A stretch of DNA of 64,000 nt from Dillenia suffruticosa (taxonomy: Eukaryota > Streptophyta > Magnoliopsida > Dilleniales > Dilleniaceae), in the NCBI GenBank assembly GCA_033439265.1, contig JAVTVX010000016.1:17034701-17098700 (forward strand), read 5' to 3'. The notes under the pieces are model-generated. The model searched no databases. It was given only the letters and a program-made list of their open reading frames with translations, and was not told the origin of the DNA. A program made the position numbers and the translations under genes. Shown here piece after piece: positions 31,990 to 43,759 of the stretch; within the stretch, counting starts at the first letter, position 1, and every line of letters begins with the position of its first letter.

Positions 31990-33716
31990 CAAGTAATAAA
32001 ATTACCAAAAAGTATAATTTTAGTCACACTTTTACAAAAATTCGAATAAATACCACTAAAGTCATAAAAATATACAAAAAGTCTTTCTAATGTTATTTAT
32101 TGTTTAAAAATTATAATATTTGTACTCAGCTTTTTTAAAATAAATTACTTATTTTGCCTTTGTAATGTTAGAAGACCCACATGATATTCTCATAATCAAG
32201 ATAATTAAATTCTTTTTATTTACTTTTAGATATTCAGTTCCGGAATTTGACTTTGCTTTATTTGTGAGCCAATTGATAGCAGTTTAGCCGCTACCATGGC
32301 CACCATGTTATGGGCATTATGCCAATGACATTTCTTGAATCCACATTTTCTTTTTCTCTATTTTTTTTTTAGTTCCACGGGTTCTCGGATCTCCGGATTG
32401 AGGAAGAGGGTCTTTTTCTCTATTTTGCCGGCTTTTATTTCTCTGAGTTCTTGACGGATTACAAAACTCAAGCTCATTAAAAAAAATTCTTAACAAATTT
32501 TTCATTACCCTTTAATTTGCCAGCTTTATTTCTATGGCTCAAACCTAAAGTTACCGTTAATTAATTATTTGTTATTTTCACCAACAATATATATGAGTTT
32601 AGTAGCAGAGTACTAAACTATGTTTATCAAGGTGTCAGAGTTTGAGCCTTGGCCAAGTAATGGTCGGTATATCTGAAGGTACTCTCTTGGCCAGGTTCTT
32701 GACTTGATAAATTAAAGGGAGAAATAGTATTTGAGCCCTTAACATTCTGAAGGTCGGTAATGGTCATGGATAGGATCCTTAGCTCCGTTAGGTGACAAAT
32801 CGACTAAATGTCTTGCTTTATTATTCAATTACCCATTTTTTTTTCTTTTATTTCGATATAGAGTGCAAAGATTGGCCAAATAATCACTAATATAAATTCG
32901 GAGATTCAAATCAACAATGGAAGACATACAAGAAACAAAAGAGGGCTGTTTCTGGATTGGGGTGGTTGATTGTTAAAATTCTTCAAGTGCAACATGGACC
33001 AACATGCCTGTGTCCTAGGCCTGTCAACTCATTCTCCTTCTACAATATCTAGCACAAACCTTTTGCAGTGTGCTGTTAAAACTGGTTTACCCATATAAAG
33101 AGACCAAAGAGGTTGACTCCACCGAGTTGTGAGAACCATGCTTGCGCATCAGACAACCTTAGGAAGCTCAAGAACCTCGGATCTAACCTAGAGAAAACCT
33201 GGTTTCTTCTCCATCTTCATGTTTCAGTATCACTTTTTAATGCATTATATTTCCTGGCTGTCGAATCAATAACATCCTCAGCTTGGACCAAATATGAACT
33301 CTTAAGATGGATAGAGATTTTGCATTCTGTAAAACATGTAGTAAAAAGCAAGACAGGTTAATGCCCGAGAGAGATTGTTGAATAAATGGAGAATTTATCC
33401 AACCATGTGCTAAATTTTAACAACCGATCAAAGAGCCTAAATTTCGAGCGTGAGGATGGGCAAATGATGAAGACTCTTCAAGAAGAGTGGAGAATTCAAT
33501 AGCTCCATCACAATTTGAGAGACTTAACAATTATCTCTTACAAAAATATAATCACTGAACCCCCCCCCCCCCACCCAAAAAAAAACACTCGCAAATACCA
33601 TCTAGGATTCCCACTAAATTCATTTGATGAATAGTCAATTGCATTTTTTTTCATATTTTATTTTACGAAAAAAATCAACATTTATTTTTATTTTTTAAAA
33701 TTTTGTAGTTTTAATT
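31771..33716. other. Intergenic region
   Basis: Contains a (TA)n tract at 31951-31984 and scattered AT-rich sequence. Open frames at 32317-32505 and 33113-33361 show no recognisable domain. A C-run lies at 33560-33571. Confidence 0.5.
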
Positions 33717-33868
33717 CCCTCAATGTTTGATTCCAATACTACCCCATTCAAGGTTCAATTCTAGTTTCTGATTTCTCTAAATCTCGAAACCATCCCCTCA
33801 ATGTTTGATTCCAATACTACCCCATCTAAGGTTCAATTCTAGTTTCTGATTTCTCTAAATCACGAACC
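33717..33868. repeat. Tandem duplication, period 78 bp
   Basis: Two copies starting CCCTCAATGTTTGATTCC (33717 and 33795) with only a few differences. Confidence 0.9.
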
Positions 33869-34484
33869 GAAACCGTAATCACATCTATACACGAAGAAAA
33901 ATAAAATAACAACTAATATTTTTAAAGAATGCTATAAGTATATGATCATTTTGCAGTGACCTTCCTCCCATTCCAAAATTTGTTTGAATATCAACTAATT
34001 TAATGATAAAAATTTCTTAAAATAATACTAATTCCCATGATTGTAACACCCACAGTATTCCACCCTTATACCCCACGATATGAAAACTAGTGCCTTCCTT
34101 CATGCTTTCTACAAGCAAGCATGGGGAGGGACCAATAGCAATTATGTGCCTGTCAAGATAAATAGATAATGCAACCATTTATTCTAAACCCTTACATAAA
34201 AACACCTACAGCAAGGTGACCATTTAAAAATGTATAACGGAAGTACACTAACGAAAACAGAAGAGCAATAGTTCCCCCTGACCCTAAAAGGTTCAGACAC
34301 CAAGCCTTCCATATTGTAAGTGTGATCACACAAGAATTTTAAAAACAGATACTTAGAAACCTATATAAAAAGCCAAGGTGCTGAGAATTCTCTCTCCCAA
34401 TGATTTATGGCAAAACATGGCATCCTCCCGATATGAGCTCCGTTTCTCAACCTTGGTGCTCTTGGTTAAATTAATTTAGCCCAA

Positions 34485-37400
34485 TTATTGCTGAGCACAT
34501 TGGACTCTCTGTGGACCACCATGCATGTCATCATCCTCCTCATATGCTTCTTGTGCTTGTGCCTGCTTGCGACGCATCTCCTCCTCAATGTTAACATCAT
34601 GGAGAGTAGTCTCCTCACATTCATCAAGCTCCATGTCAGTCAACTGTGCTGAAGCCCTTGGAGGCAGCACAGCCTCCAGAGCCTTGCACTGGTCCGGAGA
34701 CAATGTGTCTGGGAAATCCACTGTGAAGTGGATGTATAACTTGCCTCTCATAAATGGCCTCTGATATATTGGCATGCCCTCATCATTTATAGCCTTGAAT
34801 TGATCTGTATCGCACCAACAAACTAAGATTAATACTCCCAAAAAAGAATTACAAGATGAAATCACAAGTTAATATTCTGATTCACAAAGACATGAAATGA
34901 GGAGATTATAAAGACAAGGACTTGCACAACAAAACCCTAGGTAGCAGTCATAACTCAAAAGTCTCTCTTCCTGGATGCTTTTTGTATCGTGCAACAGGGA
35001 AATTCAAATGATGTGTTCACCCTAATCTCAATAATCATGTATACTGAAGCTCTTTGAGTTCATCCATGAAATTTTTAGAAGTATATATCCAAGTATCAAA
35101 GTTCCTTTCAACCAGATAATTCAAGACTCTAGACAACCCAACAAAACCCATACGAACATCTATAGCTAGACATATATCTCTACCATGGGAAGGCATGCCT
35201 TTTAGAAGGTTGAAGGTTTGTGACATTTCTATGACAATTTTTATCCTTGAGTTTGTTTAACTGCCCAAGTGTCCTAATTTTTCTCAAACTCTTGCTCCAT
35301 CGGCAAGTTTTTATTCTCTTTACAGCTACCAAAATCTCTTATGGATGCACTTTCTTTCATATTGATCCTTTCATTTCATATACCACACAAAATTCTAATA
35401 TACATACAAGTCAACATATCAGGTACAGAATAGGAGACACTCTGCAAGACCCTTTTTCTTGGGGGGAGGAGGATATATAACAAGATGAATTTAACGTAAC
35501 AGTAAAGGAAAAGAGAAATCCCAGGTTTGTATTCCAAAGTTGCCTGCTCCAGCAGAGGTTAAATATTGCCATAACAGACAGTAGTTTAGAACTAATAGCT
35601 TCAAGATACAAGTTCTAAAGGACAAAGTAATTGGAGAAATTGAAGCTTTGAGTAGCTGGTCAAGTATATAAAGGGCTCACACGGTGCACAAAGTACTCCC
35701 CAACTTAGTGCGGGGTAGGGGAAGGGTGGGCATATATGTACGCAACCTTCCCCTTGCTAGTCAAGTATATGAACCAGAAAAATCATAGTTGAATTTCATG
35801 GGGTCACTCCGCAGTGAGGTTAGGAAATTCAATAAAGTTGGATAGTGTAATGAGATTAGCACATGAAGAATGAAGCAAATTCCTAGACAGCTTCCGAATA
35901 TGAACCAAACACTCCATTCTATGAGCCACTCCCACTTTCTTACGACTTTAGCAGATTCAATGAATTTGGACTATATAGTAGGCATATGTAATGCAAGATA
36001 AAAACAAATTTTGTAACTCACCAGGTTTGACAACCTCTCCAGGATGGGATTTAATAAGAAGCTGCCTATTATCCAAATGGGTCAGAATAAACTGGAAGCC
36101 ACACAGAGCCTCGGTGAGAGACAATGTATGCTCGACAAATAGATCATCCCCCTTTCTCTTAAGTCTGGCATGTTCCTTCTGTTGTAGGACAAAAACTATG
36201 TCCCCTGTCACTGTGTCAGGCTGCAAAACAAAAAGGCAAATCAGTCCAATAGATAAAATATACTTGACCTCTATATCATTATTGAACAACCATCAACAAA
36301 AAGTGCTATCTACTCACAGCTTCATCAGCTTCTCCAGGGAATGTAATTCTCTGTCCATTCTGCATTCCCTTCTCCACATGGACTTCCAACACTTTCTTCT
36401 CCTGCACAACCTTCTCGCCTTTACACTGAGGACAGCGATCCTTCTCATTAATTGTCTCACCTGTACCTTTACATTGATTGCAAGGATGCTGCATCTGTTG
36501 GATCATAGAAGGGCCAAGGTGCCTAATAGAAACTTTCATTCCGGACCCTTGACAACCAGCACACTTCATTGAAGCCCCAGACTTGGACCCTTTACTGTAA
36601 AGTATTCCACAAGTAATCAGTACTGATGCAGTGAAGTGCAAACTGTAATTGTTTACAAAGAAAGAAAGACAAGCACTCACCCCTTGCATTTGGGGCAAAG
36701 AACATTACGAGAAAGAGACAGCTTCTTCGATGTACCATTGTAAAGATCTTCCAATGAAACCTTCAATGGATGTACCACATCCTCTCCTCTCCTCTGCCTT
36801 CGGCCTCTGCTGCTTCCGCCACCTACTCGAAGAATAATTCAGCGAAACTATGAGCACATGTCCTTCAAATATATCTAAAACAGTGTCCTTTCAAATGTCA
36901 CAATCTAGGTCATTGGAAATTTTATCTCCTAATCAATTCTTACCTCCGAATGGGTTTCCACCAAAGAAAGATTGGAAGATGTCGAAGGGGTCATGCATAC
37001 CGCCTCCTCCACCCATTCCTTCTTTAAGAGCATCCTCACCATACTGATCATATATCTCACGTTTCTCTGGGTCACTCAATACCTCATATGCTTGAGCCAA
37101 CTCTTTAAACTGTGACAAAATTCCACAATCCCAAATCACAAATACATTCAATAACAAAACCAAGCATCCTAAATTTCACTCTTTTTAGACCACTAATTGT
37201 AATTCCCCTATCAAATTTAGGCAAAATCACTGCGATACACAAGCCAAAGTTGAAAGCTCAGATTCCACCTTCACATCAAACAACACAAATTGATTTATTT
37301 AAAAAAGAAAAAGAAAGAAAAGCTACCAAGCCAGCAGACGATAATAGAATCTAATAAAGAAAACAGATCAGAAAAAAATATCCTAAATTTTTACCCTTGT

Positions 37401-37905
37401 GATCTCCAATTCTACCCCAATCTAATCTAAGAAACAATTCAATTCACCTTAATAAAGAATACATCTGCACAGAGAAGGATCAAAGATTGAAACCCAGTAA
37501 CCCATAAAATTCATTGCTTGTTCTTGTACAACATCTACTTAATTTTTAAACTAGTAATCCGAATTTAATACGGAACCAATAAAAAAGTCAAATAAGAAGG
37601 CAACACAGCAAAAAAAGTACTAATAAATAAAATCAAACCCAGTTAAGAAATCTCAAAATTTAGGGCTTTTCCATCAGATCTACTATCAAACGACAAAATC
37701 TAATGGATCATTAAAAAAAAAAAATTCCAATTCCTAATAGAAAAAGGGTTGATACCTTCTCAGGATCACCACCCTTATCAGGATGGTTCTTAATGGCAGC
37801 TTTTCTATAAGCCTTTTTCAGATCTTCCTGTGAAGCATTCTTTGAAACCCCCAAAATATCATAGTACTTTGTGTTGTCACTTTTCTTTGGAGCTCTCCCA
37901 AACAT
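34485..37905 (-). CDS. DnaJ/Hsp40 type I co-chaperone with CaaX-like tail (ATJ2/ATJ3-like)
   Basis: Six exons with GT..AG introns: 37756-37905, 36944-37109, 36681-36822, 36318-36594, 36022-36220 and 34485-34804. They sum to 1254 bp, giving an intact 417-residue protein, the normal length. J domain residues 12-75 with HPD at 41-43; Gly/Phe-rich linker ([19 protein letters not shown]); zinc-finger region with CxxCxGxG repeats at 148-155, 164-171, 191-198 and 207-214 (the last ends GEK); then the client-binding C-domain ([14 protein letters not shown]). It ends CAQQ, a farnesylation motif as in plant J2/J3. It stimulates Hsp70 ATPase and delivers clients in the cytosol and at membranes; J3 relatives act in heat tolerance, salt response and flowering. 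A short Au-like SINE lies in the last intron. Upstream, a GA-rich leader is seen near 38040-38070. Confidence 0.96.
35670..35759 (+). mobile_element. Au-like SINE fragment in the last DnaJ intron
   Basis: A 90-bp insertion contains GGTGCACAAAGTACTCCCC, GGGGAAGGGTGGG and TGTACGCAACCTTCCCC, the characteristic blocks of the plant Au SINE (full length about 180 bp). It is flanked by GTCAAGTATAT at 35659-35669 and 35760-35770. It is 5' truncated or internally shortened, and lies inside intron 34805-36021 on the strand opposite to the gene. Confidence 0.85.
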
Positions 37906-38180
37906 CTTTTCACTTCAATTCGAAAAAAACCCTAGTTCCAAAATTGATCAAATCAATCAAAGATCCGATCTTTTGAAGATGGAGAAGTGTTTTTGCGGAA
38001 GAAGAGAGAAAGGGGGGAGGCTCGATAGGGGAGGGAGGGAGGAAGAGAGGAGAGAGAGAGAGAGAAAGGGGAGGTGTGGTGATGATTTATATTGGGGAAA
38101 TAAAGATCGACGGTGCAGATTTGATGTTCAATAAGACCTGGGTCTGATACAATGTTTGAAGCTAGGATATCCAATGTGGG
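37906..38180 (-). promoter_or_regulatory. 5' leader and proximal promoter of the DnaJ gene
   Basis: On the gene strand this holds a pyrimidine-rich CT/TC stretch (38030-38070 on the plus strand is GA-rich) within 200 bp of the start codon, usual for housekeeping plant genes. No TATA box or heat-shock element is firmly identified. Confidence 0.4.
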
Positions 38181-38199
38181 TTGGATGCAGTGTGGACAA

Positions 38200-39880
38200 A
38201 AGAGGTTCTAGAATTTTCATTGGGGACGTGTTTGGTTCTTTGTAATTTTGGGTTTCGCTTCGCATAGAAGTGTGAAGTGGGTTTCCGGGAAGATACTAGG
38301 AATAATTGGACTAAGACAAACACGAAATAGAAAGACCTTTCCTGGCAATGCCATTGCCAAAGGAAAGCATCCTTAGTTTGACCAAAACAAGCCGTGTGAA
38401 TTTTATATTTGCCATGTTAACAAAATTAGTAAATTTTATATTTGACCAAATCAAGGAAGGTGGGAACCGGGTGAGAATTGTTGGATTAAAATAATAATAA
38501 AAAAAAAATCATTTTTGTCGAAACATTTATTTGTATTTTGAATAATTTATTAATTATACGGCTTGATTTTTAATAAAATTAAACTTTAATTTAGTTTATA
38601 TCGAACTACCATCGTATTAACAATTTTTATTTTAATTAAATTAAATTAATTAAATTAATTAAAAATATTATATATATTTTAGATAATTTTTATTCTTATA
38701 AATATTATTATAATATTATAATTTAAAATTAAAAGAAAAAAATTAAAGAATATAGCGGAAAAGCATAACTATTAAACTCGGGACGGGTTGACCCGAGTGT
38801 TTTAAAATTTATGATTTAACCGGTTAAACCGTTATATACTCATTCGATGGTTGATTTTTTATTATTTTAAAATATAAAAAATATATAATTATATTTTATC
38901 AATTATAAAATATCAATTATAATATTTATAAAAGATAATATATTCATATAATAAAAATTAATATCTCATAAAATATCAATCATAATTATGTAAAATATGA
39001 ATCTCATCCCAACCACAACTACAGGACACAAGTCTTGTAAAATTTTAAGCCTTAAAGATTATTTGTGTCCATTTTGCCCTTTCAAAGTCAAACAGTCAAA
39101 TCCCCCTTCAAGGTGCTTCTTAACAAATAAAAAAAAATGAACTTAAAAGCACTCGAAACGTGTGGTGGATAAAAGATAAGGTCTCTGCTAGGCCTGTCAT
39201 GAGACTCCTGTAGTGTCACGGACGCGTGACACTACCAGGTCAAAAGTGAACTCGTGCTCGGTTTGAGGAGTTCGGTATTAAACTCGAACTCGAATCCAAC
39301 CACGTTGAGTTTGAAGAGTTGATGAATTATCTTAATTCCATTGATTATATTTTGTAAAAATAATTTTTATATATAATTATATTTATAAATATATTTTTTT
39401 AAATATATTATTCATATTAAACAACAATACTTTAAACTTAAATTCGAGCTCAAAAAATATAAACCAAAAAGTACGAACCCACTTAAATAACATTCGACCG
39501 AGCTTAAATATTGACATTACCCGACTGTGTTATGTCATAACAACCCTGGTCTCTACATATCCCTAGGCCGAAGCTTTCTGAAGCCAACCCAGGCCGAAGC
39601 TTCTGAAGCCAACCCCCAGCCTGATCCATTCCTCCCCCCGCCCAAAAAATAAAAGACGGAACCAATCATTCCCTCGAATCTTCTTAACAACGAATCGGAA
39701 AACTCTTTTGACTTCTTTGTGCTCTCAAGGCCAACCCAAATCCGATTCATTTCTAAAATTTCACCTCTGTATGGATCCACCACACACACAAAGTTGAAAA
39801 AAAATATCAAATAAACATAAACCCACTTCAAAATCCACAAATAGCAATACTCGGGGAAAAAATAAATAAATAAATAAAGA
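38200..39880. other. Intergenic region
   Basis: Very AT-rich, no gene recognised. A perfect hairpin lies at 39211-39234 (arms TAGTGTCACG/CGTGACACTA, loop GACG). Confidence 0.5.
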
Positions 39881-40290
39881 AAAGGTCTCTTTCTCTCTCC
39901 CCCTCCTTCACCTTTTGAATTGTGTTGCTCCTTGTCTCCCAGAAGTGGAATTCCCCACATGTGGACCTTCTCCGGCTTCCGTGGTGGATGTCTCCTACGA
40001 TATCTATAATATATGAAAGTATCACCATAATTTCATAGAATCATTCGATCTGAATGTTACATAAGGAACATAAATCAGATGACAAAGTGAAAAATTCAAA
40101 GACGTGGAAGATCATTCAATAGGCTCTGGAAGGAATTCCAGGGTGACCTTGCTCTTCTCGTCTCCCAGAAGTGGAATCCCCCATATGTAGACCTCCTCCA
40201 GCTCTTGAGGAGCTTCTTTAACAGTTTCTTCTTCTTTGGGAGGTTCCTCTGCCGCCCGCGTTGCCTTCTTTTGGAGAGAGAATATCCAAC
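39880..40290 (-). pseudogene. Two short patellin-like (SEC14 family) gene fragments
   Basis: On the minus strand at about 40120-40290 the sequence reads AAEEPPKEEETVKEAPQE, then EEVYIWGIPLLGDEKSK and TLEFLPEPIE followed by a stop. A second copy at about 39920-39990 reads PEKVHMWGIPLLGDKEQ. Plant patellins have a Lys/Glu-rich N-region followed by a xxIWGxPLLxDExSDxxLxKFLRAR block, so these look like two copies of that junction, about 220 bp apart. The rest of the CRAL-TRIO/GOLD protein is absent. They are probably decayed duplicates; the family call rests on one motif. Confidence 0.5.
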
Positions 40291-40299
40291 AAAGGTTTT

Positions 40300-43247
40300 T
40301 TTTTTCTTCCTATTTACAATTTTATTTCTAAATTAAAATTATTTTAAAATTTAGAATGAAGTTAAAATTGTCTTTTAACATTAAAAACATCACATGTCAC
40401 GTGGGTTAAGAATTGATCCGCTATTGACACGCGGATTCATATGGATTGAATGGGTCCAATTTACGAACGACCCATAAAACGTACGGGTTGAGGGTTGACC
40501 TGGTCCGACCGGTAGATTGATCCGAGTTTAATAATTATAGTGGAGAGTATACTATTAATAAAAAACTTTTAATTTCCATCTTACCATTTTCAAATTTCTT
40601 ATATGCAATTCATTTTACTATTTTATTTTATTCTCAAATTTGAAACTCTCACTCGTACCTTGTATTTCACTCCAAAATTCAACTCATTTAAAATTTTAAA
40701 ATTTTAAAATGACATTCAGTGAATTAAAATTATAAGTAAATTTTGAAATTAGAAATTATAATTTATAGTAACATATTGATATGAATGATATATATTACAT
40801 TTATATAGATATAAAAAATAACGTTACTAAAAAATTTTAATAATTCAGTTGATTTGAATAATCGAATCGAATTAATCATTTACATCGGTCAAACGAATTG
40901 TTAGTTTTTAATTTATTTGATTAATAAGGTTATAAAAATTGTATAATCGAATTAAATCGATTAATTTAATTTTAATAATTTCGATTACGGTTTACCGAAT
41001 GTTCACTCATAATGGATGTTCATATTCATAAATAAGATTTTGGATTTTTATATATTGAGAAAATAAATACTAAGAGTTTTATTTCTTAAAATTTAATTCG
41101 GCTCAAAACAGGATTAATCGGTTTACATGATACAAGTAGTTTATAAAAAATTATTTATTTTATTATTTTTTAAATCAAGGGAAAGAAAAAATAAAAAGAC
41201 ACGGATAAATGCCACTGACCCCCATTATCGATTGGGTACGTAATTCTTTGTTGGCAAGGATTTTGGTGCTTTTACCACATAGTAAAATGGGGGGGGGGGG
41301 AGGTTAATCTTTTGATGATACAATGTTTTGTTGAAAAAAATAATAATCTAGAGTTAAATAATTACATATATTTATATTTATAATAAAAATTTAAATGTGG
41401 CAATTTAGTAACTAATAATAATTTCATAACTTTAGTAAATATAAATTTAATTTACATGCGGCAAGAATGTGATTTTGATAATGCTTAATATCTTAAAATT
41501 TAAAAGAATATGTATATAAATATATACGTATGAAATAATAAATATCTATATTCTCTTAAGAATAACTTTGTAAATTTTACGTATAGGGAAAATTTATGGT
41601 GAATATACCCGCTTGGAAAAAAAAAAAAAAGAAATTATTGGAGGTTGAAATTTGGTATTGCATAACAATTGTAATGGTAACAAAAAAGGAAAGATTTTCG
41701 CTTTATAAGATTTTTGTTTTACTTAAATCATTATATTACATCTTGAAGTGATTTTTTTTTTTAAAAAGAAAAGACTAATTGTATAAATCATGATAATTTA
41801 TATAATTATTTTCTTTCAACTCTAATTGTGTTCATCGAATTAACAAAACATTGTGTTTTTAAACTTTCTATCTATTTTCTGTTTTAGTTCTAAAAAAAAT
41901 TATTGAGTTTTAAACCTATAGATTTGATTTACAATTATTAGGATATAAAGATTTGATTCGATTATGACAAATTTAATACAAAATTAGAATTAAAATTGAC
42001 GAAATAAAGGATGACGTAGATTAAAGTAAATTTATATTATGCTAAAATTAGGCAAAACGAGAGTACAGTTAAAGTAATGCTAATTTATATTATGGTAACA
42101 TTAAGGTGTAGTTATGCTACGATTTATAAAAATTAAATGTATACAATGTAAAGATGAGGAGGTGAAAGTTCACCGTTCACATTTGAGAGAGAGAGAGAGA
42201 CCAAGCAAGAAAAGAGAGTGTTCAAATTACAAAAAAACAAATGTACTAGCCTAATAAGGGGAATAAGATAGTATTTTTTATGGAAATGATGAATAATTTT
42301 ATAGCACTTTAGAATAATATTTTAATTATTTAATTTGCATAATCCTTTGGTTTTAATTTTGAATATTGGATGAGAATGAGAACAAATAGTACTGGTACAA
42401 GCATAATAAATTAGAAAATAAGAGAAAATATTCCTTTGGGTCAAGATTGTGAGGTGATAAAATGGGAAAGTCATTGGGTCTTATTAAATAAATTGTCCGA
42501 GCCAAGAATGAGAGCTACACATATATGTTTTTTTATAAAACTTGTAAATTTTCAATAAATTAATAAGAGAAAATTGAATAAAATTTTAATAAAATTTATA
42601 AATTAATAAAATTTAAATAAATGAACTTGACCAATAAATTGAGTAGGACATCAAAGGGCGATAGACAATTTTTGTTTTTGGACAAAACTTAATTTTAATC
42701 GCACGTCACATATTTCACACTAACAATTGCATAGCAGTTAAACCCCAAAACTCAAAGGAGACAACTATACACTAAATTAAACCTATACCAGCTAAAAAAA
42801 AATGGAACAACATAACTCAAACTCACAAATTGAGGTGTTTTTATCATCTAAACTAGTTATGAGTAGACGTTTGGAAAAGTAAAATGAAAAGACAAAACAA
42901 AACTAGAAATAGAAAGCAAAGAAAAAATAAAAGAAAGAAAAAAAAAGAAGTGTAAACCTTTCTATAAGAGTAGTTTGGTTCTTTGGGATTCATATGATAA
43001 TTGGAAATTGTTATTTAGCTCCATAATTTATAGTAACTAAAAGAATTATATGGGAATGAATGACAAATTACATAATGACAATTACTTATAAATATTTGTA
43101 TTGTTGTAAAAGCAAAAGGCTCAATAGATATATTAAGTCTTAATATGTTTGAGAATTAATTAAAAAAAAAGTTCTATATGCCTATATTTTGAATCCATAA
43201 CAAATCAAACATTAAATATTGAGAAGGAATGACACCTATAAAAACAA
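40300..43247. other. Long AT-rich intergenic region
   Basis: No convincing gene, RNA or element border. Contains homopolymer runs (G-run at 41290-41301) and a short GA tract at about 42187-42200. The last five bases, AACAA, are the probable target site of the element that follows. Confidence 0.5.
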
Positions 43248-43720
43248 TATTGAGTAAAATATGTTTTGATAATAATTAAGGGTAATTAAAATTAATTATG
43301 AATAATTAATTGAAGATTTAAATATTTAAAAAAATGGTAAAATTAAATTTGTCTTAAACAAGTCAAGTGCATTTTAGATTAGTCGGCTTGCACATTCAAA
43401 ACACTTAGACTTAAGCGGAGTGTTGATCTATATATTGACCAATTGACATGATAAACTATTAAGTCGACCTCACCGTAACTTCAAATCGATCTAGATTTCA
43501 AAAGTTTGAAAATTAATTAAGTATAGAAAATCTTAAGTCGACCTGATCGCAAGACAACTCGACCTGATCATAGGATAAATCGACCGGACTTCATAATAGT
43601 ATAACTATCAAGTCATCCTAGATTTAGGGCAAGTTGACCTATCAAAATCATATCTCAGAAACTAGGTTTGCAAACCAACCAAGTCGACTTATGATACAAC
43701 CTTGTTGCAACCCAAAAAAA
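43248..43720 (+). repeat. Truncated 5' LTR of the Sirevirus-like element
   Basis: Begins TATTGAGTAAAATATG and aligns to the first part of the LTR at 48338, with shared blocks such as AATTAATTGAAGATTTAAAT and ACACTTAGACTTAAGC. The LTR end and the primer-binding site seem deleted; gag-like sequence follows directly. Confidence 0.82.
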
Positions 43721-43759
43721 CTTTATAGTTTCTTCATTCCTTGCTCATAGAACTCAAAT

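Noticed and set aside
37112..37354. Plus-strand open frames opposite the DnaJ gene (for example 35991-36572)
   Set aside because: They overlap well-supported exons or introns of the minus-strand DnaJ gene and have no domain.
39553..39960. 135-residue minus-strand open frame as a full gene
   Set aside because: Only the first few residues (WGIPLLGD) match a family; the rest is low complexity, so it is treated as part of the patellin-like fragments.
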